Assembly: GCF_004339015.1 (NCBI RefSeq)
Contig: NZ_SMFQ01000002.1
Coordinates: forward strand, 124,001-188,000
DNA: 64,000 nucleotides
Direction: 5' to 3'
Source: Cocleimonas flava
GTDB taxonomy: Bacteria > Pseudomonadota > Gammaproteobacteria > Thiotrichales > Thiotrichaceae
Positions 24,817 to 35,216 of this stretch are shown here, in pieces; positions within the stretch are counted from its first letter, which is position 1; each line of letters starts with the position of its first letter. The notes below the pieces were generated by a model. That model searched no databases. It worked only from the letters and a program-made list of their open reading frames with translations, and was not told the DNA's origin. The translations under genes and the position numbers were made by a program.

Positions 24817-25522
24817 TTTCGGTAAATTCAAGCCAGCTAACATCTTCACCCCAATCACCTAATACAATACGTTTTTCAGACATACCGTCTAACATAAACT
24901 CATGCTCAGCAGGCCGATGCGTATGCCCATGTATAAGCAATGACACCCCCCTACTTACAAGGGCTTTTTCTACCACTTGTTGGTTTACATCTAAGATATT
25001 GTAATTTTTCTGTTTAGTCTGTTTGCTTGTTTTGCTACGTATTTCACTGGCTTTTTTATCGCGTTTTTCTGGGCTCATTGACAGGTAAATTTTCTGTACT
25101 ATCCATAAGCGAAATATCTTACGCATCAGCTGATAACCTTTATCATCAGTGCACAATGTATCGCCGTGCATGATTAAAGCGGGTGTACCATAGAGGTCAA
25201 TAACAATTTCATCAGGTAAAAGCACTCCTCCTATTCGGTCCATAAATTTCTGGCCAATCAAGAAGTCTCGATTTCCCTGTATGAAATATATTTTGGTGCC
25301 TGAATCAGAGAGTGATCTTAATTGTTCTATTATCGGTAGATAGGGCTTACCTATGGGCAAGTCAATTATGTCATCACCTATCCAGAATTCGAACAGATCT
25401 CCCAGGATGTACAAGGCTTCGGCATCACCCTTGATTTTATCGATGAATTCGTGAAATAACTTGTATAGATGGGGTCTAGAGGGATCTAGATGAAGATCGG
25501 AGATGAAATAGGTTTTATTCAT
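24794..25522 (-). CDS. lpxH: UDP-2,3-diacylglucosamine diphosphatase LpxH
   Basis: 242 residues. Metallophosphoesterase motifs in order: FISDLHLD, GDLFEFWIGDD, GNRDFL, MHGDTLCTDD and HGHTHRP. It cleaves UDP-diacylglucosamine to lipid X in lipid A synthesis at the inner membrane. The start at 25522 (MNKTYFISDLHL) fits the family; the TTG at 25579 would run the frame through the upstream terminator hairpin and is rejected. Between the fourth and last motif the gene carries a full match to the dispersed CACCCCCC repeat (24941-24969), read as EKALVSRGVS. Confidence 0.93.
   Translation of the reverse strand: MNKTYFISDLHLDPSRPHLYKLFHEFIDKIKGDAEALYILGDLFEFWIGDDIIDLPIGKPYLPIIEQLRSLSDSGTKIYFIQGNRDFLIGQKFMDRIGGVLLPDEIVIDLYGTPALIMHGDTLCTDDKGYQLMRKIFRLWIVQKIYLSMSPEKRDKKASEIRSKTSKQTKQKNYNILDVNQQVVEKALVSRGVSLLIHGHTHRPAEHEFMLDGMSEKRIVLGDWGEDVSWLEFTEISQELYY
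24941..24969 (+). repeat. CACCCCCCTACTT repeat unit inside lpxH
   Basis: TGACACCCCCCTACTTACAA, then GGGCTTTTT, matches the intergenic units including the T tail, yet it lies in frame in lpxH, 11 codons before the HGHTHRP motif in a segment that varies between LpxH proteins. Confidence 0.65.
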
Positions 25523-25528
25523 TGCGAA

Positions 25529-25570
25529 TAAAAAATCATCATTCCTTGAACCAATAAAGTTCAAGGAATG
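25529..25570 (-). terminator. intrinsic terminator between the cyclophilin gene and lpxH
   Basis: CATTCCTTGAAC and GTTCAAGGAATG form a perfect 12-bp stem with a 7-nt loop; on the minus strand it is followed by a T6 run. The lpxH start codon is only 7 bp further on, so lpxH translation begins just past the hairpin and its message must arise from read-through or a promoter within the hairpin region. Confidence 0.8.
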
Positions 25571-25582
25571 ATTTATCAATAT

Positions 25583-26275
25583 TTATTCTACTGTAGCTTT
25601 GATAATTGTAACTGGCTCTAAAGGTACATCACCATGGTGACCGTGATTACCAGTTTTTACTGCTGCGATTTCATCAATCACATCCAGACCTTCTACTACT
25701 TTACCAAATACCGCATATCCCCAACCTGCTGGTGATTCGCTTGTGTGGTTTAGGAAATCATTGTCTTTAAGGTTGATAAAGAACTGTGATGTTGCAGAAT
25801 GCGGATCGTTAGTACGTGCCATTGCGATTGTTCCGCGATCATTCTTAAGGCCGTTATTAGCTTCGTTTTGAATCGGTGTTTTATTACCTTTTTCGCTCAT
25901 ATCAGGATTCATTCCGCCACCCTGAACCATGAAGTTAGGTATTACACGGTGGAAGATTAATCCATCGTAAAATCCATCGTTTACGTAGTTAACAAAGTTC
26001 TCACTTGATTTAGGCGCTTTTTCAGCATCAAGCTCAAGTACCATAGTGCCTTTGCTTGTTTCTAATTTAATTTTTGGGTTCGAGGACATTTTCTCTCCAG
26101 ATTTTTTAGTTTGATCGGTGGGGGTTTTAGTAGTCTGTACTTTTGTAGATTGCTCTTTAGCTTGCGCATTAGTCTTTTGCTCAGCTGTTTTTTCTGCTGC
26201 ATTACAGCCAGTCATCAAAAAGAAGAATGAAAACAACAAAGTAAGTAATTGATTAGGTCTGATAATATTGTTCAT
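25583..26275 (-). CDS. cyclophilin-type peptidyl-prolyl isomerase, lipoprotein form
   Basis: 230 residues. A lipoprotein signal ends in LMTGC (Cys24), then a Lys/Thr/Gln-rich linker to about residue 65 and a PpiA/PpiB-like cyclophilin domain ([61 protein letters not shown]) with the catalytic Arg in [11 protein letters not shown]. It probably assists folding of exported proteins from a membrane anchor. cysS starts divergently 115 bp away; many genomes place ppiB beside cysS and lpxH. Confidence 0.92.
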   Translation of the reverse strand: MNNIIRPNQLLTLLFSFFFLMTGCNAAEKTAEQKTNAQAKEQSTKVQTTKTPTDQTKKSGEKMSSNPKIKLETSKGTMVLELDAEKAPKSSENFVNYVNDGFYDGLIFHRVIPNFMVQGGGMNPDMSEKGNKTPIQNEANNGLKNDRGTIAMARTNDPHSATSQFFINLKDNDFLNHTSESPAGWGYAVFGKVVEGLDVIDEIAAVKTGNHGHHGDVPLEPVTIIKATVE

Positions 26276-26390
26276 TTTTTATACGCCTTTGAGCAATTTC
26301 AAAAGCCGAATAATAGCGGAATTAATGTGCTTCTGCTACTATTGCCAGCGTTTATTACCCTCCCTAACAGACCCTATAAGAATTCAAAAA

Positions 26391-27812
26391 ATGTTAAAAA
26401 TTTATAATAGCCTAAGTAACCAAAAAGAAGTTTTCACCCCCATCACAGACAATAAAATCAATATGTACGTGTGTGGAATGACAGTTTATGATTACTGCCA
26501 CTTAGGCCATGCGCGCGTTATGGTGGCGTTTGATGTAGTTTACCGTTACCTGATTGCTAAGGGTTATGACGTAACTTATGTTCGTAATATTACCGACATT
26601 GATGACAAAATCATTCAGCGCGCCAATGAAAATGGTGAAGATTTCAGTCAGTTAACCGAACGCTTTATCGATGCAATGCATGAAGATGAAAAAGCATTGG
26701 GAATACACCCCCCCACTTTCGAGCCAAAAGCTACAGATAACATCGAAGCGATTATCGACATGATTTCGACACTTATTGATAAAGGCTACGCGTACCAAGG
26801 GGCCTCAGATAATGACTGTACTGATGTCTATTATTCTGTGTCCAAATTTGAAGGCTATGGAAAATTATCAGGACGAAATCCTGATGATCTTCGCGCTGGT
26901 GAGCGCATTGCGGTAAATACAGACAAACAAGATCCATTAGATTTTGTTTTGTGGAAATGTGCCAAGCCTGATGAGCCTTACTGGGATTCCCCCTGGGGAA
27001 AAGGTCGTCCAGGATGGCATATCGAATGTTCCGCGATGTCGACACAAATCCTTGGTAATCATTTTGATATTCATGGCGGTGGACACGATTTACAGTTCCC
27101 TCATCACGAAAACGAAATTGCACAGTCTGAAGCTTGTACGGGTGAGCACTTTGCGAACTACTGGATGCATAATGGCTTTATTCGAATAGATGAAGAGAAG
27201 ATGTCTAAGTCTTTAAACAACTTCTTCACCATTCGCGATGTATTAAAGGACTATAAAGCAGAAGTGATTCGCTACTTTATGCTAACCAGCCAGTATCGTA
27301 GCCCACTTAATTACAGCACTGATCAATTAGATGCTGCGCATGCTGCTTTAGATAGATTTTACACTGCTCTACGTGGTCTTGACCTCTCTGCTGGTGACAA
27401 TGCTGATCAAGTTAAATCTAGCTATGAAGAACGCTATGAAGAAGCGATGGACGATGATTTCAACACACCAGAAGCATTGGCCGTTTTATTTGAATTAGCT
27501 CGAGAAGTTAATCGTGCCAGACAAGCTGAAGATAAAAAAGAAGATAAGTCCGAATCACTCAGACTGGCGAAAATTCTCTTTAAACTCACATCACAGTTAG
27601 GACTGCTTACTGGTGATATTGAAGATTGGTTTAAAGGCGATGCTGGTTCTGATGGAATCAGTAATGAAGAAATTGAAACACTTATTCAACAACGTTTAGA
27701 TGCTAAGGCCAATAAAGACTGGGCATTGGCGGATAAGATTCGTGATGAATTAGTCGCGCAGAATATTTCACTTGAAGATAAAGGGCCAAAAACAATCTGG
27801 AGACGTGATTAA
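26391..27812 (+). CDS. cysS: cysteinyl-tRNA synthetase
   Basis: 473 residues. MLKIYNSL start, [19 protein letters not shown] (HIGH motif and zinc Cys), [28 protein letters not shown] and the [11 protein letters not shown] (KMSKS) loop are all present. It charges tRNA-Cys. The start at 26391 is set by homology; an upstream in-frame codon at 26268 would add 41 unrelated residues overlapping the divergent promoter. The codons for HPPTF near 26707 give an ACACCCCCCC run that partly resembles the repeat. Confidence 0.96.
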   Translation: MLKIYNSLSNQKEVFTPITDNKINMYVCGMTVYDYCHLGHARVMVAFDVVYRYLIAKGYDVTYVRNITDIDDKIIQRANENGEDFSQLTERFIDAMHEDEKALGIHPPTFEPKATDNIEAIIDMISTLIDKGYAYQGASDNDCTDVYYSVSKFEGYGKLSGRNPDDLRAGERIAVNTDKQDPLDFVLWKCAKPDEPYWDSPWGKGRPGWHIECSAMSTQILGNHFDIHGGGHDLQFPHHENEIAQSEACTGEHFANYWMHNGFIRIDEEKMSKSLNNFFTIRDVLKDYKAEVIRYFMLTSQYRSPLNYSTDQLDAAHAALDRFYTALRGLDLSAGDNADQVKSSYEERYEEAMDDDFNTPEALAVLFELAREVNRARQAEDKKEDKSESLRLAKILFKLTSQLGLLTGDIEDWFKGDAGSDGISNEEIETLIQQRLDAKANKDWALADKIRDELVAQNISLEDKGPKTIWRRD

Positions 27813-27877
27813 GTTAAAAACGCTTTATCACGCGTTCTACAATATTGATCTAATACAAACCAAGTAATTATTAGATC

Positions 27878-27942
27878 AAAAAAGCCCGTATAAGTAGGGG
27901 GGTGTATTTACAAATACACCCCCCTACTTATACGGGCTTTTT
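27878..27942. repeat. perfect inverted pair of CACCCCCC repeats, bidirectional terminator
   Basis: Two repeat units face each other as a perfect stem of about 31 bp (AAAAAAGCCCGTATAAGTAG, then GGGGGTGTATTT, and its complement) with a 2-nt centre, flanked by A and T tracts. It lies between the convergent genes cysS and ftsZ and would stop transcription from both sides. Confidence 0.9.
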
Positions 27943-27975
27943 ATTAATAACCTATTCAACCTAAACTATTCATTG

Positions 27976-28082
27976 CTTAGATTGCCTCTAACTTGAGTCA
28001 GAACAAGGCGGAAAATGTGAGCTTACAAATGTAAGTGATCATTTTCCAACGCCGTAATGGCTCAAGTTAGAGGTGAGCTAAG
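27976..28082. repeat. 107-bp imperfect palindrome behind ftsZ
   Basis: Outer arms share CCTCTAACTTGAG / CTCAAGTTAGAGG (27985-27997 and 28061-28073) with CTTAG flanks. Further inner pairs are AAAATG/CATTTT, GGCG/CGCC and CTTACA/TGTAAG around an AA centre. It starts 4 bp beyond the ftsZ stop codon. It could be a miniature mobile element or an mRNA 3'-end structure; it is unrelated to the CACCCCCC family. Confidence 0.75.
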
Positions 28083-28085
28083 TTA

Positions 28086-29240
28086 TTAATCAGCTTGATT
28101 GCGTAAAAAAGCTGGTATATCCAGGTAGTTAGACTCTGTAGCCGTTGTTGACTTAGGCGTAGTTTCGTAATGAGGCTGGGTATGCCCACCATTAGCTACC
28201 ATCCGAGGTTGCTCAAGTTCAACAGGACGTAATCTGCTGTTACTTTGTCTTTCTTGAGTAGGAACTGCCTGAAGCTCTGCCCCTTGCTTATCAAGACCTG
28301 TAGCAACCAATGTTACGCGAATCTCTTCACTCATATCAGGATCGATTACCGTACCAACCACTACTGTTGCATCATCATGTGCAAATTTACGTACAGCTGC
28401 ACCCACTTCTTCGAACTCATGGATTCCCATATCTAGGCCTGCTGTAATATTTACAAGAATACCTTTAGCACCGTTTAGGTTGATATCGTCAAGTAGTGGA
28501 CTAGAAATTGCAGCTTCAGCTGCTTTAGTCGCTCTATCATCACCACGTGCAATGCCTGTACCCATCATAGACATGCCCATTTCGCTCATAACTGTTCTTA
28601 CGTCAGCGAAATCCACGTTGATTAAACCAGGACGAGTAATTAAATCTGCAATGCCTTGAACGGCACCAAGTAGAACATCATTAGCTGCTTTGAAAGCGTC
28701 TAGTAATGTTGTATTTTTACCGAGTGAAGTCAATAGTTTAGCGTTAGGAATAGTGATGATTGAATCAACATATTTTCCTAATTCAGCAATCCCTTCTTCT
28801 GCCGCTTTCATACGCTTAGGACCTTCAAACGGGAATGGTTTAGTAACAACCGCTACTGTTAATACACCCATTTCTCTAGCCATTTCAGCTACTACTGGTG
28901 CAGCACCTGTACCTGTTCCGCCACCCATACCAGCAGTGATGAATAACATATCAGTACCAGAAACCAACTCTTTGATACGCTCACGATCTTCAAGTGCGGC
29001 TTCGCGTCCAATTTCTGGGTTTGCGCCTGCACCTAAACCTTTAGTTAATGCATTACCTAATTGAATAAGGTTTTTTACTGGTGAACCATCAAGTGCTTGT
29101 GCGTCTGTATTTGCACAGATGAACTCTACCCCTTCAACGCCTGCATCAACCATATTTTGAACAGCATTTCCGCCGCCGCCACCAACTCCGATGACTTTGA
29201 TATTCGCATTTGTTGCTTCTGTATCCATTAATTCAAACAT
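28086..29240 (-). CDS. ftsZ: cell division GTPase FtsZ
   Basis: 384 residues. Tubulin-like GTP loops are clear: [27 protein letters not shown] (tubulin signature) and the T7 loop with NVDFADVRT. After a variable linker the C-terminal peptide [12 protein letters not shown] is the conserved tail that binds FtsA and ZipA. It forms the division ring at midcell. It is the last gene of the dcw cluster, 129 bp after ftsA, with GGAG about 10 nt before the start. Confidence 0.98.
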   Translation of the reverse strand: MFELMDTEATNANIKVIGVGGGGGNAVQNMVDAGVEGVEFICANTDAQALDGSPVKNLIQLGNALTKGLGAGANPEIGREAALEDRERIKELVSGTDMLFITAGMGGGTGTGAAPVVAEMAREMGVLTVAVVTKPFPFEGPKRMKAAEEGIAELGKYVDSIITIPNAKLLTSLGKNTTLLDAFKAANDVLLGAVQGIADLITRPGLINVDFADVRTVMSEMGMSMMGTGIARGDDRATKAAEAAISSPLLDDINLNGAKGILVNITAGLDMGIHEFEEVGAAVRKFAHDDATVVVGTVIDPDMSEEIRVTLVATGLDKQGAELQAVPTQERQSNSRLRPVELEQPRMVANGGHTQPHYETTPKSTTATESNYLDIPAFLRNQAD

Positions 29241-29369
29241 TAGCCCTAACTCCTTTTATTACTTAATTTCGATGTGATTAAAATTAAAAATGCTTCCTTC
29301 TAAAACATTTTTTACTACGTTACTTCTTTGTACTTTTTAAACTTCTAACTTTTGTATCTGCTGCATTTT

Positions 29370-30632
29370 TTACAAATTACTACCAAACCAATTCTTCATT
29401 TTGTCCCATAGATTCTCTTGTGAAACATGAGAAAAACCTTTACCACCTGAAAATTCATTTCTGGCAGCTCCGTATAACAACAAGCCAACACCTGTTGAAT
29501 GGATTGGGTTTTCTACTTCTCCTTTTAAACCACCAATATTCATTGGTGCTCCGATACGCACTGGCATATGGAAAATTTCTTCTGCTAACTCTACGGCACC
29601 ACGAATCTTGGAAGACCCTCCGGTTAAAACGATGCCTGCGCCGATTCGCTCTTCAAATCCGCTACGTCTGATTTCAGCATGAATCATGGAGAATAATTCT
29701 TCATAACGAGGTTCAATGACTGAAGCCAATGTCTGTGGAGAAAGACCTCGAGATTCACGCTCACCAATACCTGGTACTTCGATGACTTCATCACTTGTAA
29801 CTAGCTGGCGTAACGCATAACCGTGTTCAATTTTTAGCTTTTCAGCAAACTGAGAAGTCGTGCGCACTGCAACTGCAATGTCATTCGTTACCTGATCTCC
29901 AGCAACCGGAATAACTGCAGTGTGTTGAATCGCCCCATCAAGGAAGATTGCGATATCACTGGTTCCACCACCGATATCTACCATGCAAACGCCTAGCTCT
30001 TTTTCGTCGTTTTCTAAAACAGCGTAACTAGACGCTACCTGCTCTAGAATCACGTCATCAACATCCAGACCACAACGGTCTACACATTTTATGATGTTCT
30101 GTGCCGCACTTTGTGCGCCAGTAATTAGATGAACGCGAGCTTCTAAACGCACACCAGACATACCCACCGGCTCACGAATACCTTCTTGCTGATCGATCAC
30201 ATAATCTTGTGGTAACACATGTAAGATGCGTTGATCGGCAGGTATTGCTACAGCTCTCGCTGCATCCATAACGCGCTCAAGATCACCTTCTGTCACTTCT
30301 TTTTCTTTAATCGCGACAATACCGTGAGAATTAAGACTCTGAATATGACTACCCGCGATTCCCGCGTATGCAGAGTTAATATTCACTCCAGCCATCAACT
30401 CAGCTTCTTCAACAGCACGTTGAATCGCTTCGATGGTTGAATCAATATTGACCACAACACCTTTTTTCATTCCACGGGAAGGATGTTTGCCTATGCCGAC
30501 TATCTCTACACCGCCCTCTTCGTTGACTTCTCCAATAAGTGCAACAATTTTTGAAGTACCTATATCTAGAGCAACAACCATATTGCCTTCATTACTCACA
30601 GACATTGTTATTTCTTTCAATGGTTTCCCCAT
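29370..30632 (-). CDS. ftsA: cell division protein FtsA
   Basis: 420 residues, actin-like ATPase: VVALDIGTSKIVALIGE (phosphate 1), CMVDIGGGTSDIAIF (phosphate 2), GIVLTGGSSKIRG (adenosine), and a C-terminal amphipathic helix (NLWDKMKNWFGSNL) for membrane binding. It tethers FtsZ to the membrane. AGGAG precedes the ATG at 30632; a Met nine codons in is less well placed. Confidence 0.97.
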   Translation of the reverse strand: MGKPLKEITMSVSNEGNMVVALDIGTSKIVALIGEVNEEGGVEIVGIGKHPSRGMKKGVVVNIDSTIEAIQRAVEEAELMAGVNINSAYAGIAGSHIQSLNSHGIVAIKEKEVTEGDLERVMDAARAVAIPADQRILHVLPQDYVIDQQEGIREPVGMSGVRLEARVHLITGAQSAAQNIIKCVDRCGLDVDDVILEQVASSYAVLENDEKELGVCMVDIGGGTSDIAIFLDGAIQHTAVIPVAGDQVTNDIAVAVRTTSQFAEKLKIEHGYALRQLVTSDEVIEVPGIGERESRGLSPQTLASVIEPRYEELFSMIHAEIRRSGFEERIGAGIVLTGGSSKIRGAVELAEEIFHMPVRIGAPMNIGGLKGEVENPIHSTGVGLLLYGAARNEFSGGKGFSHVSQENLWDKMKNWFGSNL

Positions 30633-30700
30633 AACAATTCTCCTAACCCTTCTTTATAAATAAGAAATTTAGTTTCCCTTCGAAAAAACTAAATCTTCTT

Positions 30701-31522
30701 TTAACCTTTAAAAATGCTGCTTGGTGTCAGCCCCTTTTTCCATTTAACTGCAAGGCCATTGGTATAACGAAGATCTACGACACTGATCTTATCTACCACG
30801 TCCTTTAAACTCTCTTGATACGCAACCATAAATCTTTTAAGGCGCTTTTCCTGATGTTCACGCCCTACTTTTAAAGTCATACCGTTTTCTAATTTTATTT
30901 TCCACGACCCACGTGCATCTTCTTTAAACTCAACCAGCTTTACTGGAAAGCCTTTCATCATTTGTCTAATCTTTAAGAAACCTGTTGCCATATTTCGGCC
31001 CTTATTTTCTGGGCTATATAACAACGGTAAATCATTCGATTTATTTGCTAGTACCGCTTTAATGATTTCACCATTTTCGGCCAACATGGCTTTATCACCC
31101 CAATAAGCAACCGGCTGTTGCTCATAAATTCTTACTGTTAACTTATCTGGCCATACGTGCGTCATTGACGCTGAATGTACCCAGGGGTTACTTTCAATTT
31201 TCTTTTCCAAACCTTCCACATCAAGCAGATACAGGTTTGTTTTGGCATAAGACTCAATAATTGGCTGTAATTGCTTTTTATTCAGTACCGACAAATCCCC
31301 CGTTACTTCTACCGATTTAATCGTCAGATTCTCAGGGTTTTGTATCCATAAATAGCCACCTGTGATTCCTGCAATGGGCGCCACTAAAAGCGCTGTCCAC
31401 ATCAGTGGTCTCCACGAAATAGAAAAATTCCTTTTAATAGAATCACTTTTAGACACACGCACTGTCGCTTGTGGTCTTTTTGCTCTTCTATTATTTGGTC
31501 TTTTCTTATTTACAGTTTTCAT
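30701..31522 (-). CDS. ftsQ: cell division protein FtsQ
   Basis: 273 residues. A basic cytoplasmic N terminus, one transmembrane helix (about 38-58), a POTRA domain (LTIKSVEVTGDLSVLNKKQLQPII) and a FtsQ beta domain (VHSASMTHVWPDKLTVRIYEQQPVAYWGD). It bridges early and late division proteins through FtsB/FtsL. It lies between ddl (7 bp) and ftsA (68 bp) in the usual order. Confidence 0.95.
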   Translation of the reverse strand: MKTVNKKRPNNRRAKRPQATVRVSKSDSIKRNFSISWRPLMWTALLVAPIAGITGGYLWIQNPENLTIKSVEVTGDLSVLNKKQLQPIIESYAKTNLYLLDVEGLEKKIESNPWVHSASMTHVWPDKLTVRIYEQQPVAYWGDKAMLAENGEIIKAVLANKSNDLPLLYSPENKGRNMATGFLKIRQMMKGFPVKLVEFKEDARGSWKIKLENGMTLKVGREHQEKRLKRFMVAYQESLKDVVDKISVVDLRYTNGLAVKWKKGLTPSSIFKG

Positions 31523-31529
31523 TTCGTTT

Positions 31530-32483
31530 CTACTTGTTTTGTGTCTTATCGGATAACTTTAAAATTTCCAGTGTTAAATCTGAAAAACTCAAACCATGTT
31601 GTTTAGCTGCCATAGGCACTAAAGAATGATCAGTCATCCCTGGGCAAGTATTTACCTCTATCAACCAGAAAGTACCGACATTGTCCTGCATTACATCAAC
31701 ACGTCCCCAACCTTTACCACCAACGATTTCAAAAGCAGTTTTAGACAAAGCTCTCAACGCTTCCTCTGCATCATCATCTAAGCCACTTGGGCAGTTATAT
31801 TGCGTATCATCCGATTCGTATTTAGCATCGAAATCGTAGAACTCGGTATCCGTAACTACATTGATCGATGGTAAAACTTCATCACCTAGAATCGCTACGG
31901 TATATTCCTGACCAGTAACCCATTGTTCAGCAAATACGACATCATCAAATTCAGCCGCTTTTTCGTAAGCGCCTTTTAAATCTTTGGCATCATGCACTTT
32001 ACTCATGCCGATACTCGAACCTTCCTGTGCAGGTTTTACAATCACAGGTAATCCAAGTTTTTCGACAACGTCATCAAAGTTCGACTCGCTATTCAAAATT
32101 TCAAACGCTGGAGTCGGCAAACCCGACCCAGTCCAGATTCGTTTGGTCATCAATTTATCCATACTGATAGCCGATGCCATAACACCACAGCCTGTATATG
32201 GAATTTGAAGGATTTCTAACGCGCCTTGAATGACACCATCTTCACCACCACGCCCATGAAGAATATTGAATACACGATCAAATTTTCCTTCACGAACAAC
32301 ATCAAGCACATTTCTATCGACATCGATCTTATGCGCATCAATGCCCTTTTCTAACAACCCTTCTAAAACAGCCTGACCACTTTTTAATGACACACTGCGC
32401 TCTGCTGCCCAGCCTCCCATTAAAACGCCTACTTTTCCGAAGCGCTTTTTCATATTCTCGTCGATGGCAGTAACTTCTGACAT
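31530..32483 (-). CDS. ddl: D-alanine--D-alanine ligase
   Basis: 317 residues with the ATP-grasp fold: GVLMGGWAAERSVSLKSG, HGRGGEDGVIQGALEILQIPYTG, PVIVKPAQEGSSIGMSKV, and C-terminal EVNTCPGMTDHSLVPMAA. It makes the D-Ala-D-Ala dipeptide that MurF attaches. The start overlaps the murC stop by one base (TAATG), so it is coupled. GGWAAE in place of the common GG.S.E is a small variation. Confidence 0.96.
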   Translation of the reverse strand: MSEVTAIDENMKKRFGKVGVLMGGWAAERSVSLKSGQAVLEGLLEKGIDAHKIDVDRNVLDVVREGKFDRVFNILHGRGGEDGVIQGALEILQIPYTGCGVMASAISMDKLMTKRIWTGSGLPTPAFEILNSESNFDDVVEKLGLPVIVKPAQEGSSIGMSKVHDAKDLKGAYEKAAEFDDVVFAEQWVTGQEYTVAILGDEVLPSINVVTDTEFYDFDAKYESDDTQYNCPSGLDDDAEEALRALSKTAFEIVGGKGWGRVDVMQDNVGTFWLIEVNTCPGMTDHSLVPMAAKQHGLSFSDLTLEILKLSDKTQNK

Positions 32484-33904
32484 TAAACCAACGTTCCTTT
32501 TGATAATTGAGCAGGTAAACCAGCTGAAATAGTCCCAACGCTACCAGCGCCTAAAGTAAGTAATACATCTCCGTCCTGAAGCTGGTTTTGTAATACTTCG
32601 ACAATGTCATCCTGATCTGCAACAAATAACGGATCGACACTACCTCTGTTTCTTATTGAACGTGCTAAAGCTCTTCCATCTGCGCCCGCAATAGGCTCTT
32701 CACTTGCTGCATACACATCCATTAACACCAAGACATCAGGCTCTGATAATACTTGTGAGAAATCTTCAAAAAGATCACGCGTTCTGGTGTATCTATGCGG
32801 CTGGAATAAAACCACCATGCGTCTATCAGGCCATGCACTTCTGACCGCTTTCATGGTTGCTTCCATTTCCGTTGGGTGATGACCATAGTCATCTACCAGC
32901 ATTACGGTTCCCTGATGTGTTTTGATCTCTCCATAACACTGGAATCTTCGACCAACGCCCTGGAATTTATCCAGACCACTCAATATTGCTTCGTCACTTA
33001 TTTCTAATTCAGTCGCTATTGCAATCGCTGCCAAGGCATTCTGGATATTATGCTCACCCGGCATATTCAACGTGACATCAAGCGTTGGTTTATCTCTACG
33101 TTCTACTGTGAAGAAACTTTGCGTACCTGCGTATCGCACATTTCTTGCACGAATATCAGCATCATAATGAATACCGTAACTAACGATGGTTCTGGTTATT
33201 TCAGGCAAGATATCGCACACATTGTCATCATCCACACATAACACTGCCAAACCGTAGAAAGGCAAATGATGCAGAAACTCAACAAAGGTATCTTTTAACT
33301 TTTCAAAATCATTATCGTAAGTTGTAAGGTGATCAGCATCGATATTGGTAACAACTGAAATCAATGGCTGTAACAATAAAAACGAAGCGTCACTTTCGTC
33401 AGCTTCTGCTACCAGATACTCACCTGATCCAAGACGAGAATTACTTGCAGTACTGTTTAATCTTCCACCAATAACAAATGTTGGATCTAAGCCACCCTCT
33501 GCAAGCAAGCTTGTTACTAGACTGGTTGTTGTGGTTTTACCATGCGTACCGGCAACTGCAATTCCATTACTAAATCGCATGATTTCTGCCAGCATTTCCG
33601 CGCGAGGTACCACGGGAATATTCATATTTTTAGCAGCGATTACTTCAGGGTTGTCATCACTTACCGCTGAAGAGGTAACAACTACATTTGCCCCTTCGAT
33701 ATTAGTTGCGGCATGACCTTTAAATATTTTTGCACCTAATGATGCAAGGCGATCAGTCATTGCATTCTGAGCTAAGTCAGAACCCGTAACTGCATAGCCG
33801 ATATTGGTCAGTACCTCAGCGATACCTCCCATTCCAGAGCCGCCAATACCGACAAAATGTACTTGTTTAATTCGACGACGAGCTAAATCATTAGGCTGTT
33901 TCAT
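32483..33904 (-). CDS. murC: UDP-N-acetylmuramate--L-alanine ligase
   Basis: 473 residues. The UDP-binding N terminus [18 protein letters not shown], the ATP loop [22 protein letters not shown], and the [14 protein letters not shown] catalytic His segment are present. It adds L-Ala to UDP-MurNAc. It overlaps the murG 3' end by 14 bp, because murG has an extended tail, and couples to ddl through TAATG. Confidence 0.97.
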   Translation of the reverse strand: MKQPNDLARRRIKQVHFVGIGGSGMGGIAEVLTNIGYAVTGSDLAQNAMTDRLASLGAKIFKGHAATNIEGANVVVTSSAVSDDNPEVIAAKNMNIPVVPRAEMLAEIMRFSNGIAVAGTHGKTTTTSLVTSLLAEGGLDPTFVIGGRLNSTASNSRLGSGEYLVAEADESDASFLLLQPLISVVTNIDADHLTTYDNDFEKLKDTFVEFLHHLPFYGLAVLCVDDDNVCDILPEITRTIVSYGIHYDADIRARNVRYAGTQSFFTVERRDKPTLDVTLNMPGEHNIQNALAAIAIATELEISDEAILSGLDKFQGVGRRFQCYGEIKTHQGTVMLVDDYGHHPTEMEATMKAVRSAWPDRRMVVLFQPHRYTRTRDLFEDFSQVLSEPDVLVLMDVYAASEEPIAGADGRALARSIRNRGSVDPLFVADQDDIVEVLQNQLQDGDVLLTLGAGSVGTISAGLPAQLSKGTLV

Positions 33905-35216
33905 AACTTACACCTTTACCTGATTTAACTTTAGTAAGACTAGTTTCATTTAGCGTTCCATCACCATTTTCTATTATTCCTTCTGGGCCAATTGTTTCTA
34001 CAAATGTTTCCCAACCATCATCTTCAGCTAACTTTTTTGTGTCAGCTGTGATTATTTGTTTATTTCCTTCATCATCGACATGATTACAATCTGATTTATC
34101 GAAATCATATCCGGCATATTCTGCGCAAATTGCAGCAACTTCTTTTGTTGCTTCAGGCTTTGCTAATTTTCTTGCTTTAATACTCATTTCGATCAATTTA
34201 TTTCTATTGCCACAAAGATCTGTCAGCAACGCAGATAAGCTTTCTTTCGTCAGATCATTCTGCGAAAGTAAGATTCCAGCCCCTGATTCGCTTAAATATT
34301 TTGCGTTCGCGGTTTGGTGATCATCCACTGCATATAAATAAGGAACCATAATTGAAGCCACACCCGCTGCAGCCAACTCAGCTACAGTCAATGCACCAGA
34401 ACGACAAATAACTAAATCAGCCCATTCATAGGCTTCGGCCATATCTTCAATAAACGGAGTAACTTCAGCAGTCACGCCCATTTTTTCATAGAGGCTTTTT
34501 GTTGATTGATCTTTATTCTTACCTGCCTGATGTCTTACAACAGGTCGTTTGTCGATAGGCAATTCATCCAGCGCCATCGGCACCACTTCATTGAGCACTT
34601 GTGCGCCCAGACTCCCACCAAAGATCAGAACATTAATATGCCCCCAACGATCACCCATGCGATCAGCCGGCGACGGTATTGATGCGATATCAAGTCGAAC
34701 GGGATTACCAATACCCACTGAATTACTTTTTGCAAAAGTACCCGGAAATCCTTCTAATATCTTTTTACTCACTCTACTCAGTAGTTTATTGGTTAAACCC
34801 GGAATTGCATTTTGTTCATGAATGATTACAGGTTTACCCAAAAGAGCCGCAACAAGACCACCAGGCCCTGCAACAAAACCACCCATGCCTAAAACTGCCG
34901 AAGGCTTAACTTTGAGCATAATATTTAAAGATTGAAATAACGCTTTCATCAACTGAAAAGGTGCTGCCAAAAGCGCAGTAATTCCTTTGCCTCTCAAGCC
35001 ATTAACAGACAGATAGACCATGTCGATACCAGCTTCTGGTATTACTCTTGCTTCTAAGCCTTTATGCGTACCCATCCAGATCACAGGAATATTCTGCTCT
35101 TGTAATGCTCTAGCTACCGCTAAACCTGGGTACACATGCCCACCAGTGCCACCGGCAGTAATCAAGATTGGTCCTTTTGGTTTAGCATTCATATTGTTGA
35201 TAGTTTTATCTTGCAT
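33891..35216 (-). CDS. murG: MurG glycosyltransferase with a 72-residue C-terminal extension
   Basis: 441 residues. The GT-B core shows [57 protein letters not shown] and the donor-site [15 protein letters not shown]. It adds GlcNAc to lipid I. The family normally ends near [10 protein letters not shown]; here a polar, acidic tail of 72 residues follows (with CNHVDDEGN and [13 protein letters not shown]), which I do not recognise. The start at 35216 has AAGGCGAG upstream and overlaps ftsW by 11 bp; a later Met at 35192 lacks a ribosome site. Confidence 0.94.
   Translation of the reverse strand: MQDKTINNMNAKPKGPILITAGGTGGHVYPGLAVARALQEQNIPVIWMGTHKGLEARVIPEAGIDMVYLSVNGLRGKGITALLAAPFQLMKALFQSLNIMLKVKPSAVLGMGGFVAGPGGLVAALLGKPVIIHEQNAIPGLTNKLLSRVSKKILEGFPGTFAKSNSVGIGNPVRLDIASIPSPADRMGDRWGHINVLIFGGSLGAQVLNEVVPMALDELPIDKRPVVRHQAGKNKDQSTKSLYEKMGVTAEVTPFIEDMAEAYEWADLVICRSGALTVAELAAAGVASIMVPYLYAVDDHQTANAKYLSESGAGILLSQNDLTKESLSALLTDLCGNRNKLIEMSIKARKLAKPEATKEVAAICAEYAGYDFDKSDCNHVDDEGNKQIITADTKKLAEDDGWETFVETIGPEGIIENGDGTLNETSLTKVKSGKGVSYETA

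Noticed and set aside
25523-25579. TTG start that lengthens LpxH by 19 residues
   Set aside because: The added codons run through a terminator hairpin and have no counterpart in the family.
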